Below are positions 27,425 to 37,735 of a DNA stretch of 64,000 nt, in pieces; within the stretch, counting starts at the first letter, position 1; each line of letters opens with the position of its first letter. The notes under the pieces were generated by a model, which saw only the letters and a list, made by a program, of their open reading frames with translations, had not been told where the DNA came from and did not search any database. The DNA is from Mycobacteroides sp. CBMA 271 (GTDB lineage: Bacteria; Actinomycetota; Actinomycetes; Mycobacteriales; Mycobacteriaceae). The stretch covers positions 248,001 through 312,000 of the forward strand of contig NZ_VTHB01000005.1 of assembly GCF_009729205.1 (NCBI RefSeq), in the 5' to 3' direction. Both the position numbers and the translations under genes were made by a program.

Positions 27425-27898
27425 ATGGTGACCGATAACGACAAGGACGACACGTCAGGCGAGGTCACCGCGGAGACGACCTCAGTGTTCCGCGCCGATT
27501 TCGCCACCGAGCTGGAGGCGCCCGCGCAGGCCGGTAACGATGTGTCGGGTGTCGAGGGATTGCCCGCCGGGTCGGCGCTGTTGGTCGTCAAACGCGGACC
27601 CAACGCCGGATCGCGCTTTCTACTTGATCAGGCAACCACGTCGGCCGGACGGCACCCTGATAGCGACATTTTCCTCGATGACGTCACGGTAAGCCGTCGT
27701 CACGCCGAATTCCGGCTTGACAGTGACGAATTCCAGGTTGTCGATGTGGGCAGCCTCAACGGCACCTACGTCAACCGCGAGCCCGTGGATTCGGCGGTTC
27801 TCGCCAACGGCGACGAAGTACAGATCGGGAAGTTCCGTCTGGTCTTCCTCACCGGACCGAAGTCAGCCGGCGACGAGGCGGCTGCGGGGGGCCAGTGA
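27425..27898 (+). CDS. garA: FHA-domain regulator of glycolytic/glutamate flux GarA
   Basis: The 157-residue product is GarA: a short tail with the conserved kinase target ETTSVFRADF (the two threonines at about residues 18-19), a linker and a C-terminal FHA domain (SAGRHPDSDIFLDDVTVSRR, HAEFRLDSDEF, LNGTYVNREPV). In mycobacteria GarA binds 2-oxoglutarate dehydrogenase components and glutamate dehydrogenase and is switched off by PknG/PknB phosphorylation of the tail. ATG at 27425 follows GAAGAAGGAGCG. The stop codon lies inside the first of two 23-bp direct repeats. Confidence 0.95.
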   Translation: MVTDNDKDDTSGEVTAETTSVFRADFATELEAPAQAGNDVSGVEGLPAGSALLVVKRGPNAGSRFLLDQATTSAGRHPDSDIFLDDVTVSRRHAEFRLDSDEFQVVDVGSLNGTYVNREPVDSAVLANGDEVQIGKFRLVFLTGPKSAGDEAAAGGQ

Positions 27899-27950
27899 TG
27901 AGCGCCCGCGCGAAGAACCAAGGGCTGTGATGAGCGCCCGCGCGAAGAAC
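27896..27950 (+). repeat. tandem 23-bp repeat between garA and the MerR gene
   Basis: Two identical copies begin TGATGAGCGCCCGCGCGAAG and end AAC, at 27896-27918 and 27928-27950 (period 32 bp). The first carries the garA TGA stop. The unit is a relative of the interspersed repeat seen elsewhere (ATGAGCcGCttGCGCGAAGA). Confidence 0.85.
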
Positions 27951-27958
27951 ATCGACCG

Positions 27959-28702
27959 GTGACAGCTCCCGACCGGCCGACTCTCACCGGAATGTCGATC
28001 GGGTCGGTACTCGACCTATTGCGTCCGGAGTTTCCGGACGTCACGATCTCGAAGATTCGATTCCTCGAATCGGAGGGACTGGTTACCCCGTCGCGCAGCG
28101 CGTCGGGGTATCGCCGGTTTTCGGCCTATGACGCCGAGCGACTCCGGTTCATCCTGACCGCGCAGCGAGATCACTACCTGCCGTTGAAGGTGATCAAGGA
28201 ACAACTCGACGCGCAGCCGGACGGAGCGCTGCCCGACTTGGCGGGATTCACCGGCGGCCCTCGTCTTTTTGCCATCACTGATAGTGACAGCGCCAACAGT
28301 GTTGCCCATCAAGGAATTCCGTCCACGCGCCCCACGCGGCTAAGCCGCGAAGACCTGCTGTCACGGTCCGGCGCCGACGAAGTGCTGCTGACCTCGCTCA
28401 TCAAGGCGGGGATCATCACCGCCGGCCCGGGCGGTTTCTTCGACGAATACACCGTCCTGATCGTCCAATGCGCCGCCGAGCTGGCCGACTACGGCGTCGA
28501 GCCGCGGCATCTGCGCACCTTCCGGTCGGCCGTCGACCGCGAGACCGATTTGATCGCCCAAATTGTCGGCCCAACCGTCAAAGCCAATAAGGCGGGAGCC
28601 CGCGACCGCGCCGATGACCTGATCCGGGAGGTGGCAGCGCTGTCGATCGCGCTCCACGGCGCCATGATCAAGTCCGCGGTGCGCGGCGTCCTCGATCGCT
28701 GA
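27959..28702 (+). CDS. MerR-family regulator (Rv1828-like)
   Basis: The 247-residue product has an N-terminal MerR winged helix ([60 protein letters not shown]) and a long C-terminal domain of unknown ligand. The MerR cysteines of metal sensors are absent. It follows garA, as in M. tuberculosis, with the tandem repeat in between; GTG at 27959 is used. The structure of its M. tuberculosis counterpart shows a DNA-binding dimer, but its targets are unclear to me. Confidence 0.9.
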   Translation: MTAPDRPTLTGMSIGSVLDLLRPEFPDVTISKIRFLESEGLVTPSRSASGYRRFSAYDAERLRFILTAQRDHYLPLKVIKEQLDAQPDGALPDLAGFTGGPRLFAITDSDSANSVAHQGIPSTRPTRLSREDLLSRSGADEVLLTSLIKAGIITAGPGGFFDEYTVLIVQCAAELADYGVEPRHLRTFRSAVDRETDLIAQIVGPTVKANKAGARDRADDLIREVAALSIALHGAMIKSAVRGVLDR

Positions 28703-28747
28703 GGACTAGACTCGCGGTACGACAGAAGTACTGGTGTTGGAGGCACG

Positions 28748-29251
28748 ATGAGTGAAGTTCGAGTCGTGGGAATCCGCGTGGAACAGCCCCAGAACCAGCC
28801 GGTGCTGTTGTTGCGCGAGTCCGATGGTGATCGCTACCTGCCCATTTGGATCGGCCAGTCAGAGGCCGCAGCCATTGCCCTGGAGCAGCAGGGAGTCGAG
28901 CCTTCGCGACCTCTCACTCATGATCTGATTCGAGATCTCATTGGTGCCCTTGGGCATTCGCTCAAAGAAGTAAGAATCGTGGATCTGCAGGAGGGCACCT
29001 TCTACGCGGACCTCGTCTTTGACAGCGATATCCGGGTGTCGGCGCGACCGTCGGATTCGGTGGCGATCGCCCTGCGTGTTGGGGTACCGATCTACGTCGA
29101 GGAGGCCGTGCTCGCCGAAGCGGGTTTGATCATTCCCGACGAGAACGACGAAGACTCGGGCGGAGCGCTGCGCGAAGACGAGGTGGAGAAGTTCAAGGAG
29201 TTCCTGGACAGCGTGTCGCCCGATGACTTCAAGGCCACCGAAGGCCCGTAG
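28748..29251 (+). CDS. bifunctional nuclease (BFN/DUF151) family protein
   Basis: The 167-residue product begins MSEVRVVGIRVE and has the DUF151 core: LLRESDGDRYLPIWIGQSEA, VHDLIRDLIGALG-type helix (here THDLIRDLIGALGHSLKEVR), VDLQEGTFYADLVFDSDIRV and SARPSDSVAIALRVGVPIYV. The family includes plant BBD nucleases and Thermotoga structures; bacterial role is open. ATG follows GTTGGAGGC. Position matches Rv1829, between two MerR genes. Confidence 0.9.
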   Translation: MSEVRVVGIRVEQPQNQPVLLLRESDGDRYLPIWIGQSEAAAIALEQQGVEPSRPLTHDLIRDLIGALGHSLKEVRIVDLQEGTFYADLVFDSDIRVSARPSDSVAIALRVGVPIYVEEAVLAEAGLIIPDENDEDSGGALREDEVEKFKEFLDSVSPDDFKATEGP

Positions 29252-29315
29252 TCGGGCCAAAAGTAACGAGAAAGTCTCAACCTGACCTTGACAGTCACAC
29301 CCCGGGCGCGTCGCG

Positions 29316-29343
29316 TTGACCGAGATTTTGCGGAGGTCATAAT
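29316..29343 (+). promoter_or_regulatory. sigma-A-like promoter of the second MerR gene
   Basis: TTGACC (29316-29321) and CATAAT (29338-29343), spaced 16 bp, lie upstream of both candidate starts of the gene below. Confidence 0.55.
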
Positions 29344-29486
29344 TTGACTCAGCGGCCGGCACGGGGCAACGCAAGGAGCGTATGCTCGGAGAATTCGTGC
29401 TTGGACGAACGCACTACGGCGAACTCGGATCCAGACGGGATCCGCGGGACGAATGGCCGAAGAAGCGATCGCGAGAGGGAGCAGAA

Positions 29487-30113
29487 GTGGTTGAAGAGCC
29501 GCAGCAGGGGCAGCTAGAGATGTCTTTGGGCAACGGCGTGGCTGAGTCCGCTGAGTCTTCTGCTTCCATGGGGCCCGTACAGCCTGGCCTCTTCCCGGAT
29601 GACTCGGTGCCCGACCAGCTCGTCGGCTACCGCGGCCCCAGCGCGTGCCAGGTCGCCGGCATCACCTATCGCCAGCTGGACTACTGGGCGCGCACCTCAC
29701 TCGTGGTTCCCTCGATTCGCGGTGCCGCCGGATCGGGCAGCCAGCGCCTCTACTCGTTCAAGGACATCCTGGTCCTCAAGATCGTTAAGCGACTGCTGGA
29801 CACCGGAATCTCGCTGCAGAACATTCGGGTCGCCGTCGAGCACCTGCGCCTACGCGGCGTCGAGGATCTGGCGAACATCACGCTGTTCTCCGATGGCACC
29901 ACCGTCTATGAATGCACCTCCGCCGAAGAGGTTGTCGATCTGCTGCAGGGTGGACAGGGCGTGTTCGGCATCGCGGTGAGCGGCGCCATGCGGGAGCTGA
30001 CCGGTGCCATCGCCGAGTTCCCGGGGGAGCGCGCCGACGGCGGCGAGTCCGTCGCGGCGCCGGAGGACGAGCTGGCATCACGTCGCAAGGATCGCGCCCG
30101 CAAGATCGGCTGA
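29487..30113 (+). CDS. MerR-family regulator (Rv1830-like)
   Basis: The 208-residue product has a MerR HTH with the unusual start GPSACQVAGITYRQLDYWAR, then TSLVVPSIRGAAGSGSQRLY, SFKDILVLKIVKRLLDTGIS and LQNIRVAVEHLRLRGVEDLA. GTG at 29487 follows GAGGGAG with 5-base spacing. An ATG at 29382, preceded by AAGGAG but only 3 bases away, would add 35 residues that look unconserved. The gene follows the DUF151 gene, as Rv1830 does. Confidence 0.88.
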   Translation: MVEEPQQGQLEMSLGNGVAESAESSASMGPVQPGLFPDDSVPDQLVGYRGPSACQVAGITYRQLDYWARTSLVVPSIRGAAGSGSQRLYSFKDILVLKIVKRLLDTGISLQNIRVAVEHLRLRGVEDLANITLFSDGTTVYECTSAEEVVDLLQGGQGVFGIAVSGAMRELTGAIAEFPGERADGGESVAAPEDELASRRKDRARKIG

Positions 30114-30136
30114 TCCGGCTCTACGCACTCACTGGT

Positions 30137-30165
30137 CTGGACCAGACGCTTGATTCACGTAAACT
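30137..30165 (+). promoter_or_regulatory. promoter of the glycine riboswitch/gcvB unit
   Basis: CTGGAC (30137-30142), 17 bases, TAAACT (30160-30165). The predicted transcript start is about 10 bases before the first aptamer. Confidence 0.5.
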
Positions 30166-30178
30166 GGTCGCGCATCGC

Positions 30179-30390
30179 CCGTGGGCGGGAGAGTGCCATG
30201 ATCGCCAGTCATGGCCGCCGAAGGAGCAACACCTCTCCGCCAATCTCTCAGGCCCCCGAACCGCTCTCGGCCCCGATGCCTCTGGAAAGCGGTGAGCTGG
30301 TCCCACGACCAGGCCACCCGCCGACGGGGAAAGGCTGTGACCTGGGCTGAAACCCGGCCAGCAGCTGAATCTCTCAGGCGCCCGTGACGG
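30179..30390 (+). promoter_or_regulatory. tandem glycine riboswitch
   Basis: Two glycine aptamers are visible. Aptamer 1 (about 30179-30253) has GGCGGGAGAGTGCC, CCGCCGAAGGAGCAA and the closing AATCTCTCAGGC. Aptamer 2 (about 30254-30385) has CTCTGGAAAGC, CCGCCGACGGGGAAAGGCTG and a second AATCTCTCAGGC. The repeated GGAGCAA/GGGGAAAG and CTCTCAGGC motifs are the glycine-class hallmarks. No T-run terminator precedes the coding start, which suggests control at translation. It sits directly before gcvB, encoding the glycine-cleavage P protein. Confidence 0.93.
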
Positions 30391-30412
30391 GTTGATGACA
30401 GAGGGAGGGGAG

Positions 30413-33307
30413 ATGCTGTCGCGCGCCTGCCGCGCGACTCGGCCCTCCGGGAGTGTCATGTCCTTCGCCGATCGCCATATCGGTCCCACCGCCGCCGATA
30501 TCGACACCATGCTCGCCACTATCGGAGTGGCAAGCCTCGACAAACTCGCCGAGAGGGCGGTTCCGGCCAGCATCCTCGATGCACTGCACGGTGGCTCCGA
30601 CGGACCCAGGGCCACCGGACTCGACGCCCTTCCGGCAGCCGCCTCCGAGCACGAAGCTCTGGACGCACTACGAAAGCTGGCGAGCCACAACACAATCGCG
30701 GTGTCCATGATCGGGCAGGGCTACTTCGAGACGCTGACGCCGCCCGTGCTGCGCCGGCACATCCTGGAGAACCCGGCCTGGTACACCGCCTACACGCCGT
30801 ACCAGCCCGAAATCAGCCAGGGCCGTCTGGAGGCGCTGCTGAACTTCCAGACCATGGTCGCCGAACTCACCGGCCTGGACATTGCGAACGCCTCCATGCT
30901 GGACGAAGGCACCGCCGCCGCCGAGGCGATGACGCTCATGCACCGCGCCGGGAAGTCCCCGTCCAATCGGTTGGTCATCGACGCCGATCTGTACGCGCAG
31001 ACTGCCGCCGTCATCACCACGCGTGCCGAACCGCTCGGCATTGAGGTGGTGACCGCCGATCTGAGCCAGGGGCTGCCGGACGGCGAATTCTTCGGGGTGA
31101 TCGTGCAGCTGCCCGGCGCATCCGGGGTGGTGCGCGACTGGACCCAGCTCATCGCCGCGGCCCATGGACGCGGCGCGCTGGTGTCGGTGGGCGCCGATCT
31201 GCTGGCCTTGACGCTTATCGCACCGCCCGGAGACATCGGCGCAGACGTCGCCTTCGGCACCACCCAGCGTTTCGGTGTGCCCATGGGATTCGGCGGACCG
31301 CACGCCGGATATCTCGCCGTGCACACCGCCCACGCCCGGCAACTGCCGGGACGTCTGGTCGGAGTGTCGGTCGATGCAGACGGGTCGCCCGCATATCGGC
31401 TCTCACTGCAGACCCGCGAACAGCACATCCGTCGTGACAAGGCCACCAGCAATATCTGTACCGCCCAGGTGCTGCTCGCGATCATGGCCGCCATGTACGC
31501 GAGCTACCACGGCCCGGAAGGTTTGCGCACCATCGCCACTCGGGTGCACCGCAACGCGCAGCTACTGGCCTCCAGATTGACCCGCGGCGGCCACACCGTG
31601 GTGCATGAGCAATTCTTCGACACCGTCTTGGTACACGTCCCGGGCAAGGCCGCCGAGATCCAGGCCGCCGCCAAGGCTGAGGGCGTCAACATCTGGAGCC
31701 CCGACGATGACCACGTGTCCATCGCCTGCGACGAGGCGACGACGCTGACGCACCTGGTGTCGGTGCTGCGGGCGTTCGGCGCCGATATGTTCGAGGAAAC
31801 CCTGGAAGCCCCGCACACCTCCGATATCTCCACCCGCGACACGGAGTACCTGACACATCCGGCATTCAATCGCTACCACAGCGAGACCGAGATGATGCGG
31901 TACCTGCGCGCCCTGTCCGACAAAGATATTGCGTTGGACCGCAGCATGATTCCGCTCGGATCCTGCACCATGAAGCTCAATGCCGTCGCCGAGATGGAGC
32001 CCATTACCTGGCCGCAGTTCGCCGCACAGCACCCCTTCGCCCCGGCGAGCGACTCGCGCGGCCTGCGCACCGTGATCGCCGATCTTGAAGGCTGGCTCGC
32101 CGATATCACCGGGTACGACAAGGTGAGTCTGCAGCCCAACGCGGGGTCACAGGGCGAGTATGCGGGGCTGCTGGCCATCCGGCAGTACCACATCGACCGC
32201 GGCGAGAGCGATCGCGTGGTGTGCCTAATCCCGTCGAGCGCGCACGGCACCAACGCCGCCTCCGCAGCGCTGGCCGGGATGCGCGTCGTGGTGGTGGCGT
32301 GTCGCGAGAACGGCGATGTCGACCTGGATGACCTGCGCGCCAAGATCGCGGACAATGCCAGCACCCTGGCCGCGATCATGATCACGTACCCGTCCACCCA
32401 CGGTGTCTACGAGCACGACATCGCCGACATCTGCGCGGCCGTGCATGACGCCGGGGGACAGGTGTACGTCGACGGCGCGAATCTGAATGCCCTCGTGGGA
32501 CTCGCCCGTCCCGGACAATTCGGCGGTGACGTCAGCCATCTGAATCTGCACAAGACGTTCTGCATCCCGCACGGCGGCGGTGGGCCGGGTGTCGGACCGG
32601 TCGCGGTGCGTAACCACCTCGCGCAGTACCTGCCCGGACACCCGTACGCCAGCGAATTGCCCGGTGGCGCCGCCGTCTCCTCGGCTCCCTATGGTTCGGC
32701 GTCGATCCTGCCGATCACCTGGGCCTACATCCGCATGATGGGACCCGACGGCCTACGCGCGGCATCGTTGACCGCCATCGCCTCGGCCAACTACCTGGCC
32801 CGGCGCCTCGACGAGTACTACCCGGTGCTCTATACCGGCGACAACGGCATGGTGGCCCACGAGTGCATTCTGGATCTACGTGAGATCACCAAGAACACCG
32901 GAGTGACCGTCGACGACGTGGCAAAACGCCTGGCCGACTATGGATTCCACGCGCCGACCATGAGCTTCCCGGTGGCCGGCACCCTCATGGTGGAGCCCAC
33001 CGAAAGCGAGAGCCTGGCCGAGGTCGACGCGTTCTGCGCGGCGATGATTGCCATCAAGGGCGAGATCGACAAGGTCGGCTCCGGGGTGTGGCCCGTGGAG
33101 GACAACCCGCTGCGCGGCGCCCCGCACACCGCCGAGTCCCTCACCGCCGACGAATGGGATCACCCATACAGCCGGACCGAGGCCGCCTACCCGCTCGGTA
33201 AGGGCTTCCGCCCCAAGGTGTGGCCGCCGGTGCGCCGCATCGACGGTGCCTACGGCGACCGAAACCTGGTGTGCTCCTGCCCGCCGATCGAGGCCTTCGC
33301 GGAGTAG
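30413..33307 (+). CDS. gcvB: glycine dehydrogenase (decarboxylating), P protein
   Basis: GcvP/GcvB (964 aa here) decarboxylates glycine with pyridoxal phosphate and loads the aminomethyl group on GcvH. The fused form is complete: [36 protein letters not shown], then the C-terminal half with [15 protein letters not shown], the PLP lysine in [18 protein letters not shown] and late [23 protein letters not shown] at 30413 follows GGGAGGGG closely; ATG at 30458 (MSFADRHIG) is the other candidate and starts at the family's conserved region. Regulated by the riboswitch above. Confidence 0.94.
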   Translation: MLSRACRATRPSGSVMSFADRHIGPTAADIDTMLATIGVASLDKLAERAVPASILDALHGGSDGPRATGLDALPAAASEHEALDALRKLASHNTIAVSMIGQGYFETLTPPVLRRHILENPAWYTAYTPYQPEISQGRLEALLNFQTMVAELTGLDIANASMLDEGTAAAEAMTLMHRAGKSPSNRLVIDADLYAQTAAVITTRAEPLGIEVVTADLSQGLPDGEFFGVIVQLPGASGVVRDWTQLIAAAHGRGALVSVGADLLALTLIAPPGDIGADVAFGTTQRFGVPMGFGGPHAGYLAVHTAHARQLPGRLVGVSVDADGSPAYRLSLQTREQHIRRDKATSNICTAQVLLAIMAAMYASYHGPEGLRTIATRVHRNAQLLASRLTRGGHTVVHEQFFDTVLVHVPGKAAEIQAAAKAEGVNIWSPDDDHVSIACDEATTLTHLVSVLRAFGADMFEETLEAPHTSDISTRDTEYLTHPAFNRYHSETEMMRYLRALSDKDIALDRSMIPLGSCTMKLNAVAEMEPITWPQFAAQHPFAPASDSRGLRTVIADLEGWLADITGYDKVSLQPNAGSQGEYAGLLAIRQYHIDRGESDRVVCLIPSSAHGTNAASAALAGMRVVVVACRENGDVDLDDLRAKIADNASTLAAIMITYPSTHGVYEHDIADICAAVHDAGGQVYVDGANLNALVGLARPGQFGGDVSHLNLHKTFCIPHGGGGPGVGPVAVRNHLAQYLPGHPYASELPGGAAVSSAPYGSASILPITWAYIRMMGPDGLRAASLTAIASANYLARRLDEYYPVLYTGDNGMVAHECILDLREITKNTGVTVDDVAKRLADYGFHAPTMSFPVAGTLMVEPTESESLAEVDAFCAAMIAIKGEIDKVGSGVWPVEDNPLRGAPHTAESLTADEWDHPYSRTEAAYPLGKGFRPKVWPPVRRIDGAYGDRNLVCSCPPIEAFAE

Positions 33308-33318
33308 AAACTCCCTCA

Positions 33319-33375
33319 CGAGCAGACACGTATTGCACGGCCCACCGGGTTTTATGTGCAATACGTGTCTGCTCG
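33319..33375. terminator. long hairpin between gcvB and the convergent vWA gene
   Basis: Perfect 20-bp arms (33319-33338 and 33356-33375; right arm GTGCAATACGTGTCTGCTCG) with a 17-base loop. After the right arm on the plus strand comes CGAAAAAAG; on the minus strand a T-run lies before the stem. It probably stops both convergent transcripts, although the stem is longer than usual. Confidence 0.65.
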
Positions 33376-33384
33376 CGAAAAAAG

Positions 33385-35250
33385 CTAGGACACGAATCGG
33401 GCGATGGCGGCGGCCAGCTCCGGGGTGTTCGATGCCGGCAAGTTCTGGTAGACGCCCCCGGTCTGCTGAGTGAGCGACTGCCACGTCTGCTGATCCGAAT
33501 CGCCACCGAAGTCGATCACGTTGATGCGCACCGGCTTCGCCGGATCCTTGAGGCGGTTGATGGTGTCGATGAGGCCCGGTCCGTCCAGAGACTGATCGGT
33601 GTGCGAGCGCCCGGCCACCACCAACACCGAGTTGACCTGATTCGGGCGGAAGCCACCGACCGCGTCCTGATAAAGCGCGCGCAGGGTCGTGTAGGCCACC
33701 GCACCGTTGCCGGTCGGCTGCAGCGCGGTCAGCGCATCGGCAACGCTCTGCGACCGGGGCACGCCTTCCACGTCATCGCCGGCGCCGCCGAGCCGCACCA
33801 CGGTGTTGCCCTCCTTGCCGTCGTAAATCCACAGGCCGACACCCGAACTCTGGGGGATGGCGCGCACCCGGCTGGCCAACGCCCCGGTGATATCCGCGAG
33901 CTTGACGTCGGGGGCAGGCGAGGAAGCAAGCATGATCGTGGTCGTTCCGGGCGTGGCCGAGGTGCCGTCCGCCAGCGCGACGCGCACCTTGTCGTCGACG
34001 CTCAGCGGCTTCTCGATCTTGGCGAAGCTCACCACGTCGCTGCTGGGCAGGTCCGCGCCCTCGGCACGGAATCCAGCCGCGGCCAGATCCTTGAGCTGGT
34101 CCTTCTCGCCGAGATAACGCGCGAATTGGCTTGCCGCGGTGTGCTGTTCTTCGGACAGCCACGCACCGTCCAGCTGCACGGTGGGGTAGTCGGCCATAGG
34201 TGTCGAGCCTGCCGGCTGCCACGCGGCGACGACCTTCTTGGCGTCGGCGTTACTGCGGGTCCGGGCGTAGAGCTGCTGTTCTGTGGTGACCACCGAATGC
34301 ACGGCAGCGCCGGGTTGCTCGCCGCCGTCCAGCAGCGCTCCCATGGCATCAGCGAGGCTGTTCGCGGGCAGCTTGGGAGCGGTCGCGGCCAACGCCGCGG
34401 CGGCACCCGACCCGAGCTCGGGCGACTCATCCTGGCGGACGCTTGCCGCGGCTACCGCCTCCGCGGCTAGCTGCGGTGCATCGGCGTTGCCGCTCGACGG
34501 CAGCGCTAGTCGTAGCGAGCCCCATCCGGGAAGCCCAAAGCCGTCCAGTGAGTTCGGAACGCTTTGCAGTGCAGGAAGATCCGCCCACGTCTTATCGTTG
34601 GGGATCGCCTGGCGCAGTTTCGGCGTCATCGCAATCACCACCGGTGAACTGACCAACGACCGGCTGTCGCTCACGATATTGGTCTTCGATGCCGCTTTCA
34701 GGCGCGCCGACGAGATCGAGCTCCCCGGGATCCACACTGCGGGCTGCGCACCGAGCTCGGCGGGCCACTGGCCCGTCAGCCCCTTGATCACGTTGGCGGC
34801 GTCCGCGGGACGCACCGACACCGTGAAGCAGTAGTCGCCGATCACCTCGTGCTTCTTGTTGAATCGCTCGGAAAGTTCGCCGATCCGGTCCGCGATCGAC
34901 GGGTCGGCAACCACGGCGATGGTGTTGTTCCCGTGCACGCAGGTCGCGGCGGCTTCGGCTTGGTTGTCGGTGGTCCGCCTGTCGAAGTACCACCACAGTC
35001 CAATGGACACGGCCACCACGAGCACCGCCGCGATCGCGCCGATCAACCCCTTGCTGACACCCCAGTTACTGCCACCACTGCGATGGGAACGCTGCCAGCT
35101 GCCCGTATCAAGGCCTGAACCGCCAGATCCGGTGCCGTCGAACTCCGGCCCGGCACTCGACCCGTACTCCGGTTCGTGCTCGGGTTCCCAATCGTCGTTC
35201 TCGTCCCGACCGTCCGGGCTACCCGACCCAGATGCGCTGTGCCTGCCCAT
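33385..35250 (-). CDS. surface-anchored protein with solute-binding-like and von Willebrand A domains
   Basis: The 621-residue product (Rv1836c-like) has a glycine/serine/acidic tail of about 65 residues, one membrane segment (GLIGAIAAVLVVAVSIGLWW), an extracellular region resembling type 2 solute-binding proteins (CVHGNNTIAVVADPSIADRI, WPAELGAQPAVWIPGSS) and a C-terminal vWA domain (ASRVRAIPQSSGVGLWIYDG, VNSVLVVAGRSHTDQSLDGP, PVRINVIDFGGDSDQQTWQS). The canonical DxSxS of the metal site is degenerate (WIYDG). Function is unknown; it is likely an envelope protein. It is transcribed towards gcvB. Confidence 0.8.
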   Translation of the reverse strand: MGRHSASGSGSPDGRDENDDWEPEHEPEYGSSAGPEFDGTGSGGSGLDTGSWQRSHRSGGSNWGVSKGLIGAIAAVLVVAVSIGLWWYFDRRTTDNQAEAAATCVHGNNTIAVVADPSIADRIGELSERFNKKHEVIGDYCFTVSVRPADAANVIKGLTGQWPAELGAQPAVWIPGSSISSARLKAASKTNIVSDSRSLVSSPVVIAMTPKLRQAIPNDKTWADLPALQSVPNSLDGFGLPGWGSLRLALPSSGNADAPQLAAEAVAAASVRQDESPELGSGAAAALAATAPKLPANSLADAMGALLDGGEQPGAAVHSVVTTEQQLYARTRSNADAKKVVAAWQPAGSTPMADYPTVQLDGAWLSEEQHTAASQFARYLGEKDQLKDLAAAGFRAEGADLPSSDVVSFAKIEKPLSVDDKVRVALADGTSATPGTTTIMLASSPAPDVKLADITGALASRVRAIPQSSGVGLWIYDGKEGNTVVRLGGAGDDVEGVPRSQSVADALTALQPTGNGAVAYTTLRALYQDAVGGFRPNQVNSVLVVAGRSHTDQSLDGPGLIDTINRLKDPAKPVRINVIDFGGDSDQQTWQSLTQQTGGVYQNLPASNTPELAAAIARFVS

Positions 35251-35441
35251 GTGTCGTCGCGACCCTTCTCATCCTGTGCTGCGTACCTGTCTACGGCTAT
35301 CTACGAGCCCCGCTGCGCGTGCGCCCGAGTCTACTGTCCCAGACCGCCGATACCCCTGCGCGCGCAACCAAACCGCGTCCAAACCGACACGCCGCCGTAC
35401 CCGGCAGCACGAAGTCGACGCACGTAAAGACCGCCGTCCGG

Positions 35442-37637
35442 CTATGTGGCCGCCGCGGCTTTGTACTCACGACGGCGCCGGTGCAGGATCGGCTCGGTGT
35501 ACCCGTTCGGCTGGTCGGCGCCCTCCAGGATGAGCTCCTTGGCGGCCTGGAACGCGATGTTGCTGTCGAAGTCCAGAGCCATCGGACGATAGTCCTTGTC
35601 GCCGGCGTTCTGCCGGTCCACAACCGGAGCCATCCGCTTCAGACCCTCAACCACCTCGTCCTCGGTGATCACATCGTGGCGCAGCCAGTTGGCCAGCAGC
35701 TGGCTGGAGATGCGCAGGGTGGCGCGGTCTTCCATGAGGCCCACATCGTGAATGTCCGGGACCTTGGAGCAACCGACGCCATGATCGATCCAGCGCACCA
35801 CGTAGCCCAGGATTGACTGGCAGTTGTTGTCGATCTCCTCGCGGATGTCCTCGGCGGTCCAGTCCTGGCGCGACTCGGCCAGAGGAATGGTGAGCAAATC
35901 GTCCAGCTCAGCGCGGTGCTTACCCGCCAGCTCCTGGTCGATCGCCTTGACGTCAACCTCGTGGTAATGCAGCGCGTGCAGGGTCGCGGCAGTGGGGGAT
36001 GGCACCCAGGCGGTGGTGGCGCCCGCGCGGGGCTGCGCGATCTTCTGCGCGACCATATCGGCCATCAGGTCCGGCATGGCCCACATGCCCTTGCCGATCT
36101 GCGCCTTGCCCGCCAGGCCGGCGCCCAGCCCGATGTCGACGTTGTGATCCTCGTAGGCCAGGATCCACGGCTGCTTCTTCATGGCGGCCTTGCGACACAT
36201 CGGCCCGGCCTCCATCGAGGTATGGATCTCGTCGCCGGTGCGGTCCAGGAAGCCGGTGTTGATAAACACCACGCGATCGGCGGCGGCCTTGATGGCGGCC
36301 TTGAGGTTGACGGTGGTGCGGCGCTCCTCGTCCATGATGCCGACCTTGAGAGTGGCGTGCGGAAGTCCGAGCACCTCTTCGACACGGCCAAAGAGTTCGG
36401 CGGTGAAGGCCACCTCCTCGGGCCCGTGCATCTTGGGCTTCACGATGTAGATGGACCCGGTGCGGCTGTTCTTCAGCGCGCCGTTCTTTTTGCCGGACCG
36501 CAGCCCGTGGATGGCGATGAGGCTGGTGAACAGCGCGTCCTGGATGCCCTCCGGGATCTCGTTTCCTTCGGAATCCACGATGGCGTCATTGGTCATCAGG
36601 TGACCGACGTTGCGGACGAACAACAGGCTGCGGCCCGGCAGGGTCAGCTGACCCTTGCCGTCCGGGGCGGTGAACACGCGGTCTTCGTTCAGCACGCGGG
36701 TGAAGGTCTTGCCACCCTTGGCCACCTCTTCGGAAAGGTCACCCTTGTTGAGCCCCAGCCAGTTACGGTATCCGAGCACCTTGTCCTCGGCGTCCACGGC
36801 GGCCACCGAGTCCTCGAAGTCCATGATCGTGGTGATCGCCGACTCGAGCACGACATCCTTGATACCGGCCTTGTCGGTGGACCCGACGGGGGAGTCGGGG
36901 TCGATGAGGACCTCAAGGTGCAGGCCATGGTTGACCAGGAGCACCGACCATTGCGGCTTACCGAGCTTGCCGGTGTACCCGACGAACTGCTCGGGTTCTG
37001 CCAATCCCGAGGACAAGTCGTCGCCGAATTCGATGAGCAGTTGGGCGTCATCGATCTTCAGGCCGACCGCGTCCTTCCACGATCCGGCCGCCAGCGGCAC
37101 TGCGCCGTCGAGCACCTCGCGGGCGTAGGCAACAACCTTGTCGCCGCGGATCCTGTTGTAGGACGAGCCCTTTTCGGCGCCATCGGTTTCCGGGATCACA
37201 TCGGTGCCGTACAGCGCGTCATACAGCGAACCCCAGCGCGCGTTGGCGGCGTTGAGGGCGAAGCGCGCATTCAGAATCGGAACAACCAGCTGCGGTCCGG
37301 CCGTCGTGGTGATCTCGTCGTCCACGCCCGCGGTGGTGATCGCAAAATCCTCGGGCTCGGGCACCAGGTACCCGATCTCGGTGAGGAACTCCCGATACGC
37401 GGCATGATCCAGTGGCTCCAGCGCACGCTGGCGGTGCCAGCGATCGATCTGTGTTTGCAGGTCGTCGCGGCGGTCCAGGAGCTCGCGGTTCCGCGGAGCC
37501 AAATCGGTGACTACCTTGTCGACCCCGGTCCAGAAGGTGTCGGCATCCACACCGGTGCCCGGCAGTGCCTCATTGGTGATGAAGTCGTACAGCGCCCGCG
37601 CCACTCGCAGGTTGCCCACATCGACGCGATCACTCAT
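35442..37637 (-). CDS. glcB: malate synthase G
   Basis: GlcB condenses glyoxylate with acetyl-CoA to malate, the second step of the glyoxylate shunt. The 731-residue product is full length (741 in M. tuberculosis) and holds the TIM-barrel motifs [60 protein letters not shown] and [20 protein letters not shown]. The catalytic region includes IMDFEDS and [17 protein letters not shown] at 37637 ([10 protein letters not shown]) is preceded by GAGGAGTTGC; the frame extends 20 codons further. Single gene, minus strand. Confidence 0.95.
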   Translation of the reverse strand: MSDRVDVGNLRVARALYDFITNEALPGTGVDADTFWTGVDKVVTDLAPRNRELLDRRDDLQTQIDRWHRQRALEPLDHAAYREFLTEIGYLVPEPEDFAITTAGVDDEITTTAGPQLVVPILNARFALNAANARWGSLYDALYGTDVIPETDGAEKGSSYNRIRGDKVVAYAREVLDGAVPLAAGSWKDAVGLKIDDAQLLIEFGDDLSSGLAEPEQFVGYTGKLGKPQWSVLLVNHGLHLEVLIDPDSPVGSTDKAGIKDVVLESAITTIMDFEDSVAAVDAEDKVLGYRNWLGLNKGDLSEEVAKGGKTFTRVLNEDRVFTAPDGKGQLTLPGRSLLFVRNVGHLMTNDAIVDSEGNEIPEGIQDALFTSLIAIHGLRSGKKNGALKNSRTGSIYIVKPKMHGPEEVAFTAELFGRVEEVLGLPHATLKVGIMDEERRTTVNLKAAIKAAADRVVFINTGFLDRTGDEIHTSMEAGPMCRKAAMKKQPWILAYEDHNVDIGLGAGLAGKAQIGKGMWAMPDLMADMVAQKIAQPRAGATTAWVPSPTAATLHALHYHEVDVKAIDQELAGKHRAELDDLLTIPLAESRQDWTAEDIREEIDNNCQSILGYVVRWIDHGVGCSKVPDIHDVGLMEDRATLRISSQLLANWLRHDVITEDEVVEGLKRMAPVVDRQNAGDKDYRPMALDFDSNIAFQAAKELILEGADQPNGYTEPILHRRRREYKAAAAT

Positions 37638-37735
37638 CGCAACTCCTCTGTGTTGTCGGGGGTCTGGGACCGGACGCTCGTGCGAATCGGTAAACATTGA
37701 TCCTACTCATTGGTAGCGATCACCTCGAAACCGAT

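Noticed and set aside
35251..35441. Gene in the gap between the vWA and glcB genes
   Set aside because: The open frames on both strands are shadows of the neighbours and have no domain; the gap probably only holds the vWA gene promoter.
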